NCBI GenBank assembly: GCA_937900305.1
Contig: CALCCV010000500.1
Location: 1 to 10,571 of the forward strand
Length of the DNA stretch: 10,571 nucleotides
Source: an uncultured Pseudobdellovibrionaceae bacterium
Lineage (GTDB): Bacteria > Bdellovibrionota > Bdellovibrionia > Bdellovibrionales > Bdellovibrionaceae
Direction of reading: 5' to 3'
Below are positions 6,862 to 10,571 of this stretch, one piece after another; the first letter of the stretch is position 1; each line of letters opens with the position of its first letter. The notes beneath the pieces are model-generated. The model worked only from the letters and a program-made list of their open reading frames with translations, ran no database searches and had not been told where the DNA came from. The translations under genes and the position numbers were made by a program.

Positions 6862-7539
6862 GTGGATTTGTACAATTACTTTCTGCAACAGACCGAGGGT
6901 GAGGTTTATAAGTGGCACCACTATTTTGAAATTTATGAGCGTTACTTTCGGCCATGGCGAAATAAAGAATTCACCTTTGTTGAAATCGGCGTTTGGCGAG
7001 GGGGATCACTGAAGATGTGGCGCGAGTATTTCGGTCCTAAAGCCAGAATCATCGGTATCGATATCAATCCGGAAGCTAAAAAATTTGCAGGCAATGGCAT
7101 TGAAATTCACATCGGAGATCAAGCCAGTAGCGAGTTTTGGACCGACTTTCTCGCGAAAGTGGGAAAAGTAGACATCGTCCTTGATGATGGCGGTCACACG
7201 AGCAACCAACAAATTCAGTCCTTCCTGAGTCTCTATGACTCGCTTTCAACACCAGGTGTCTATTTCGTGGAAGACACCCATTCAAACTATTGGAAGCGCG
7301 GCCAAGATCGTGAAGACAAACAGACCTTTCTCGAGTTTTGCAAACGCGCCACGGACTATCTCAATGAGTGGCACTTTGCAGAAAATAGCTTCGACCTTTT
7401 CGCCAAAGACCCGGCTCACAGGGACAAGGTCGCCGACGTTTCATCGCTGTGTCGAAACACGGCAGGAATTCATTTTCACGATAGCATTGTGGTCTTCGAA
7501 AAGAATGAGCGCAAAGATCCATGGCACCAGATCCGCTAG
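6862..7539 (+). CDS. SAM-dependent methyltransferase, MycE/TylF-like
   Basis: With the GTG start at 6862 the protein has 225 residues. It resembles metal-dependent sugar O-methyltransferases of the MycE/TylF type, known for methylating hydroxyls of deoxysugars on macrolides, and relatives in surface-polysaccharide clusters. Visible features are the N-terminal helix YKWHHYFEIYERYF, motif I FVEIGVWRGGSL (39-50), the ribose-binding IIGIDINP (63-70), the likely metal site VLDDGGHT (106-113) and VEDTHSNY (136-143). The substrate is inferred from context only. The start was chosen because AAGGA lies 7 bases before the GTG and relatives I remember begin at the DLYNYF segment. A longer reading from TTG 6781 adds 27 residues without a ribosome site, and that TTG looks like a -35 box. 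rfbF follows 65 bases downstream, probably in the same transcript. Confidence 0.83.
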   Translation: MDLYNYFLQQTEGEVYKWHHYFEIYERYFRPWRNKEFTFVEIGVWRGGSLKMWREYFGPKARIIGIDINPEAKKFAGNGIEIHIGDQASSEFWTDFLAKVGKVDIVLDDGGHTSNQQIQSFLSLYDSLSTPGVYFVEDTHSNYWKRGQDREDKQTFLEFCKRATDYLNEWHFAENSFDLFAKDPAHRDKVADVSSLCRNTAGIHFHDSIVVFEKNERKDPWHQIR

Positions 7540-7544
7540 TCAAA

Positions 7545-7554
7545 TGTCATGACA
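7545..7554. promoter_or_regulatory. 10-bp palindrome upstream of rfbF
   Basis: TGTCATGACA is a perfect palindrome, followed two bases later by TTGACC (7556-7561), which resembles a -35 box. No -10 box stands at normal spacing (an AT-rich TATATAT lies too far, from 7586), so an internal promoter or operator for rfbF is possible but weak. Confidence 0.25.
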
Positions 7555-7604
7555 GTTGACCTGGAGCCGGAGTCTCGTTACGCAATATATATCTGAGGTG
7601 AAGT

Positions 7605-8375
7605 ATGAAAGTTGTCATTTTAGCTGGTGGTTTAGGAACACGGATCAGTGAAGAGAGTGTCACTCGCCCCAAGCCAATGATTGAAATTGGGGGTAAACCC
7701 ATTTTGTGGCACATCTTAAAGTCGTATGCAGCGCATGGTCTCAATGAATTTGTGATTTGCTGTGGATACAAGGGCTATATGATCAAAGAGTACTTTGCGA
7801 ATTACTTTTTGCACACCTCGGACGTCACCATTGATTTGTCTCAAAACAAGGTAGAGGTTCATCAGGCCAGCGCCGAGCCATGGAAAATCACCTTGGTTGA
7901 CACTGGCGAATCGACAATGACAGGTGGCCGAATCAAACGCATTGCCCGCTTTTTAGACGAAGACGATTTTTGCATGACCTACGGTGATGGTGTGAGTGAC
8001 GTCAATATTCGTGAGCTCATCCAGACGCACAAGAGCTCCAAAACTCTTGCCACTGTGACGGCAGTCAAGCCGCCCGGTCGCTTCGGCGTGCTCAACTGCA
8101 ACGGAAACTTGGTTAAAGAGTTCGTTGAAAAACCAATGGGAGATGGCGGTTACATCAATGGTGGCTTTTTCGTGCTGTCCCCGAAAGTGATCCAATTGAT
8201 TGATAACGACAGCACTGTTTGGGAGAAAGAGCCTCTGGAGAAGTTAGCTCGGGACCATCAGCTCAGCGCTTATTTTCACCATGGCTTTTGGCAACCCATG
8301 GACACATTGAGAGACAAAAATCAATTGGAAGATCTCTGGAAATCTGGCCAAGCCCCCTGGAAGCAATGGACTTAG
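7605..8375 (+). CDS. rfbF: Glucose-1-phosphate cytidylyltransferase
   Basis: This 256-residue enzyme joins CTP and alpha-D-glucose 1-phosphate to give CDP-glucose and pyrophosphate. It is the first step towards CDP-linked dideoxysugars such as abequose, paratose, tyvelose and ascarylose in O-antigens. The protein is full length for the family and closely follows it: nucleotide-binding LAGGLGTR (6-13), RPKPM with Lys23, the metal-binding YGDGVSD (126-132), VEKP (174-177), INGGFFV (184-190), WEKEPLE (206-212) and the terminal PMDTLRDK (231-238). GAGGTG lies just before the ATG. The usual next enzyme, CDP-glucose 4,6-dehydratase (rfbG/ddhB), does not follow; instead rfbF meets a convergent gene with a 4-bp overlap of stop codons. 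CDP-glucose must therefore be used by genes elsewhere in the genome. It is probably co-transcribed with the preceding methyltransferase. Confidence 0.95.
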   Translation: MKVVILAGGLGTRISEESVTRPKPMIEIGGKPILWHILKSYAAHGLNEFVICCGYKGYMIKEYFANYFLHTSDVTIDLSQNKVEVHQASAEPWKITLVDTGESTMTGGRIKRIARFLDEDDFCMTYGDGVSDVNIRELIQTHKSSKTLATVTAVKPPGRFGVLNCNGNLVKEFVEKPMGDGGYINGGFFVLSPKVIQLIDNDSTVWEKEPLEKLARDHQLSAYFHHGFWQPMDTLRDKNQLEDLWKSGQAPWKQWT

Positions 8376-9453
8376 TGCCGCTTTTCGCTCTCTTCGTTTG
8401 AGCCACTCTTTTTCAAAATATAGATTCCTTCACCCTCTTCTTTATTGAAATGAAAAAACTCAATTTCAAAGGAGAGGTTCAGCGCCGTTCGTGCCCGGTA
8501 TAAAAAGTCAAAGAATGTATCACAAGTCCAGACGTGAAAATGAATGCTGTAATCTTGGCTCATCAATTCCAGGGCTCGCCGGTCGATCTCAACTGGATCC
8601 TTTAAGCCATTCCAAGACATGGCCCATTCTTGAAAATGACTGAAGCGATGCTTTTCAGTGCCCTCCTGATATTCGTTCCAAAGATGCTCAAACGTTGTTA
8701 GTTCTCGAGAAATATCAGGAGTGTACCTTTTGTCTGGCACGGCGAGGTAAAAGACACCTCCAGGCTTTAAAACCCTAAAGACATTTCTGCAAATGTTTTT
8801 AAGGTTTGCCCATCATCTACAACGAAGTTTGTGACCAGGGTCTCGGTTGGAATTTCAGGATAGAGTTGCTGCAACTTCTCCATGTCATACTTGTCGACAA
8901 AAACGGCCTGACACTTGCGAGGATGGAGTGGCACCGGATTGTGCAAGGCACCCAGCTCGGCGCCATAACCCCTAAGGAATTTAAGACCGATATCGCTGCG
9001 ATCCAAAAAGGTCTTCTGTTCAGTGGCATTGGCGGGACTTGCAGACATCGAAATCCAATGGCGCACGCCGTTGGCCAGGTCCACTCGGATTTTTAGACTG
9101 GACACATCCGCCACGTCCTTCGTGGAAATTTTGTCGTCGTAGCCGCTGGTGAATTCTTTTTTGAAGGCAGCGACAACATCGTTCCGAGGTCTCAATTTCA
9201 GTGAGATTTCCCGATCACTAAACACGGCGGTGATACTTTGAATTGGCGCCAAGTCTGTGCAGGCCCACCCTTGCAGCGGAAGAAAAAGATCCTCATCCGG
9301 GTTAAAAAGAGACACAGGAAGTTCGTTGGTTGAACGGACTTCAGGTTCCTTCTCGAGAGAAGCAGATGGTTTCTTCTCCGTTTGAACTTCTAATTTGGAT
9401 GAAAATGTTTTGGTTCCCACTTTTCGAACTAACTCTGTCAGACTTTGAAGCAT
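8372..9453 (-). pseudogene. Methyltransferase gene broken by internal deletion and frameshift
   Basis: Two fragments in different frames are halves of one methyltransferase. The 5' part (9453 to a stop at 8767) has a polar N-terminus, a beta-sandwich-like region (about 57-138, QGWACTDL through RPRNDVVAAF) like domains seen in polysaccharide enzymes, and the SAM motif GAELGALHNPVPLH (164-177) with VDKYD after it. It runs to VVDDGQTL, then leaves frame. The 3' part is open from about 8812 in the -1 frame, reads NVFRVLKPGGVFYLAVPDKRYT, and continues to HFHVWT and FEIEFF near its end at 8372. In family members I remember, about 25 residues (the DFVIANH-type strand and EH motif) lie between DDGxTL and the RVLKPGG strand; here they are absent. 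Loss of that core plus the stop should inactivate the enzyme. AGGTG 5 bases before the ATG shows it was once well translated. Its start follows the upstream gene's stop by 2 bases. Confidence 0.85.
8801..8809 (-). other. Deletion junction with readable-in-two-frames 9-mer
   Basis: On the minus strand GCAAACCTT spans the break. Read as the end of the 5' half it gives the Q-T-L of DDGQTL; read in the -1 frame it gives the A-N-L before KN and RVLKPGG of the 3' half. Both readings fit what the family has at these places, as expected if two copies of the 9-mer recombined and one copy remained. Confidence 0.5.
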
Positions 9454-9455
9454 AA

Positions 9456-10334
9456 TTACACCTGAATCGTACGTTTAGAGTTTTCGGCGAGCGCACTCAT
9501 TTTTGCCGCTTGAATTTTCAATAGCAGGTCTCGCTGTTCCAGGCTGTCGGAAAGATTTCGAATTCGATTGTCTTTTTCTTGAAGGGAGGCTTCGAAATGG
9601 CGAACGGAGTTTCGTCCTTCTTGCACGGTTGATTGCAAGATAGCCGCGTTGCCAAGGCGACCGAATGCCCCTCTCAAAAACTCCGCGTCGGAGTCCTCAA
9701 GGCTACACAACTCTAGAGCCACTGGCGGTGGGTTTTTACCCACAACTAAAAAGCCAAGGCCATGGCTAATGGAGAATTCAAAACTTGGATACTGAGCTTT
9801 CAGTTCATTCCAAAGTTTCCAGACACCAAAATTTCGCTCGTGAACATTGATATCGTGGAAAAGCACCACACCGCGCTCACTCAGTTTTGGCACCCAGGAG
9901 TCAAAATCATGTTTGACGGCTTCGTAGGTGTGGAGGCCATCGATGTGCAAAAGGTCAATCGAGCCGTCCGCAAAATGTTTCAGAGCTTCATCAAACGTTG
10001 ATCGGATGAGCCGTGAAAAGTCACCGTAATGAACATCATGATAAGCTTTTAAGTTCAGGTAGATGCGGTCATCGTAAAAACCAGCATGTTCGTCGCCCTG
10101 CCAGGTATCGACCGCATAACTTTTTGTGAAAAGTTTGAGGGCCTTGATCGTTTGGCACATGGAGCAGAACGAATCTCCATAATGCGAACCAAGTTCCACC
10201 AAAGTTTTTGGCTTCAAATTTTCAATGCACCAAAAACCAAAGGGCATATGCCCATGCCACGCATTTACGGGACCCATGTGCAAGGGACTTTGAAAGATAG
10301 CTGGAGTTAAAAATTTATTCACTTTTTCATTCAT
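9456..10334 (-). CDS. Methyltransf_24-like SAM methyltransferase with C-terminal coiled coil
   Basis: This 292-residue cytoplasmic protein belongs to the class I methyltransferases common in O-antigen and capsule clusters (Methyltransf_24 type). The SAM motif is LVELGSHYGDSF (45-56), followed by the ribose-binding YAVDTWQGDEHAGFY (73-87). The core continues with SIDLLHIDGLHTYEAVKHDF (125-144) and GVVLFHDINVHERNFGVWKLW (155-175), including His/Asp pairs that probably bind a metal or the substrate. Residues after about 232 are a charged helical coiled coil (LQEKDNRIRNLSDSLEQRD). In larger relatives this coiled coil leads into glycosyltransferase domains; here it simply ends, so the protein may be a free-standing version. 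GAGG lies 7 bases before the ATG, which overlaps the stop of the upstream gene as ATGA. The stop is 2 bases from the next gene's ATG, so this is the middle of a tight operon. Confidence 0.88.
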   Translation of the reverse strand: MNEKVNKFLTPAIFQSPLHMGPVNAWHGHMPFGFWCIENLKPKTLVELGSHYGDSFCSMCQTIKALKLFTKSYAVDTWQGDEHAGFYDDRIYLNLKAYHDVHYGDFSRLIRSTFDEALKHFADGSIDLLHIDGLHTYEAVKHDFDSWVPKLSERGVVLFHDINVHERNFGVWKLWNELKAQYPSFEFSISHGLGFLVVGKNPPPVALELCSLEDSDAEFLRGAFGRLGNAAILQSTVQEGRNSVRHFEASLQEKDNRIRNLSDSLEQRDLLLKIQAAKMSALAENSKRTIQV

Positions 10335-10571
10335 ACGAGAACCTCATTGTTTAGTAAAGGTGGCTGAGAAAATTGAACTCTAGAAAAGGCCAGGCGAGTT
10401 TGTTCCTTTTGCAGAACAAAGAGATCTTGGTTCTCGGAACTCAAATGCACTTTGATCTCAAACCGCAAACCAATGGATCTGCAATAGGTGAAAAACTCGT
10501 GGATCAGTCCGCGATCAATGCGATGGAAGTGTTTGACCTTATTGGATTGATAAAGTTCCAACACTTGGGCG
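10331..10571 (-). CDS. 3' end of a gene cut by the window edge, possible methyltransferase tail
   Basis: The reading frame is open to the right edge, so the true start is outside the window; about 79 C-terminal residues are visible. The segment KVKHFHRIDRGLIHEFFTYC, then GLRFEIKVHLSSEN and LFVLQKEQ, resembles in order and spacing the tail of the broken methyltransferase at 8372-9453 (IHFHVWTCDTFFDFLYRA, LSFEIEFFHFNKE, IYILKK). It may therefore be the end of a paralogous methyltransferase. The last 20 residues are not shared. Its TGA overlaps the ATG of the next gene by 4 bp (10331-10334), so it heads or continues the same operon. The family call rests on a short stretch. Confidence 0.6.
   Translation of the reverse strand, partial: AQVLELYQSNKVKHFHRIDRGLIHEFFTYCRSIGLRFEIKVHLSSENQDLFVLQKEQTRLAFSRVQFSQPPLLNNEVLV

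Noticed and set aside
7556..7593. Promoter formed by TTGACC and TATATA before rfbF
   Set aside because: The spacing is 24 bp, far outside the usual 16-18 bp, so I do not call it as a promoter.
8790..8815. Programmed -1 frameshift at the A-rich CTTAAAAAC stretch in the broken methyltransferase
   Set aside because: It is not a canonical slippery heptamer in the zero frame, and a shift would still leave the core strand of the SAM fold missing. A deletion explains both the frame change and the missing residues.
1..10571. CRISPR arrays, tRNA or rRNA genes, insertion sequences, phage or toxin-antitoxin genes
   Set aside because: I looked for spaced repeats, cloverleaf-like stems, transposase motifs and terminal inverted repeats and found none that hold up.

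Overview
The window looks like a Gram-negative chromosome of moderate GC content, with secreted and outer-membrane-like proteins and a surface-polysaccharide region. Small beta-barrel-like proteins ending in an aromatic residue, a secreted protein with fibronectin-III-like modules and frequent GTG/TTG starts would suit a Bdellovibrio-like bacterium (Bdellovibrionota). That placement is inference; there is no rRNA or other taxonomic marker here.

Left part (1-2652): a minus-strand gene for a small exported barrel-like protein (55-642), a 289-base gap with a palindrome and a 16-bp tandem repeat, a plus-strand aminoglycoside-phosphotransferase-fold kinase with a variant catalytic loop (932-1975), and a convergent HAD-superfamily phosphatase (1972-2652). 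The last two genes overlap tail to tail by 4 bp.

Middle part (2805-5588): three overlapping plus-strand genes form one envelope operon. They encode an exported protein with a highly charged repeat, an exported helical protein of unknown function, and a secreted protein with three fibronectin-III-like modules. A hairpin separates them from the next convergent gene.

Right part (5620-10571): this part is rich in polysaccharide genes. A minus-strand class I SAM methyltransferase diverges from a plus-strand pair: a MycE/TylF-like methyltransferase and rfbF, glucose-1-phosphate cytidylyltransferase, which makes CDP-glucose, the precursor of CDP-deoxysugars. Convergent to rfbF is a minus-strand operon read from the right edge: the 3' end of a gene resembling a methyltransferase tail, an intact Methyltransf_24-like methyltransferase with a C-terminal coiled coil, and a second methyltransferase broken by an internal deletion plus frameshift. 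The set suggests synthesis and methylation of an O-antigen or other surface glycan. No glycosyltransferase, flippase or CDP-glucose 4,6-dehydratase is present, so the rest of the pathway must lie elsewhere.

The most notable observation is the broken methyltransferase at 8372-9453. Both halves are clearly recognisable, the core segment between them is missing, and a 9-base sequence at the junction can be read in both flanking frames. This suggests a deletion between short direct repeats. The envelope operon of unrecognised proteins and the variant kinase are the best candidates for undescribed function. I see no CRISPR array, tRNA, rRNA, insertion sequence or phage gene.
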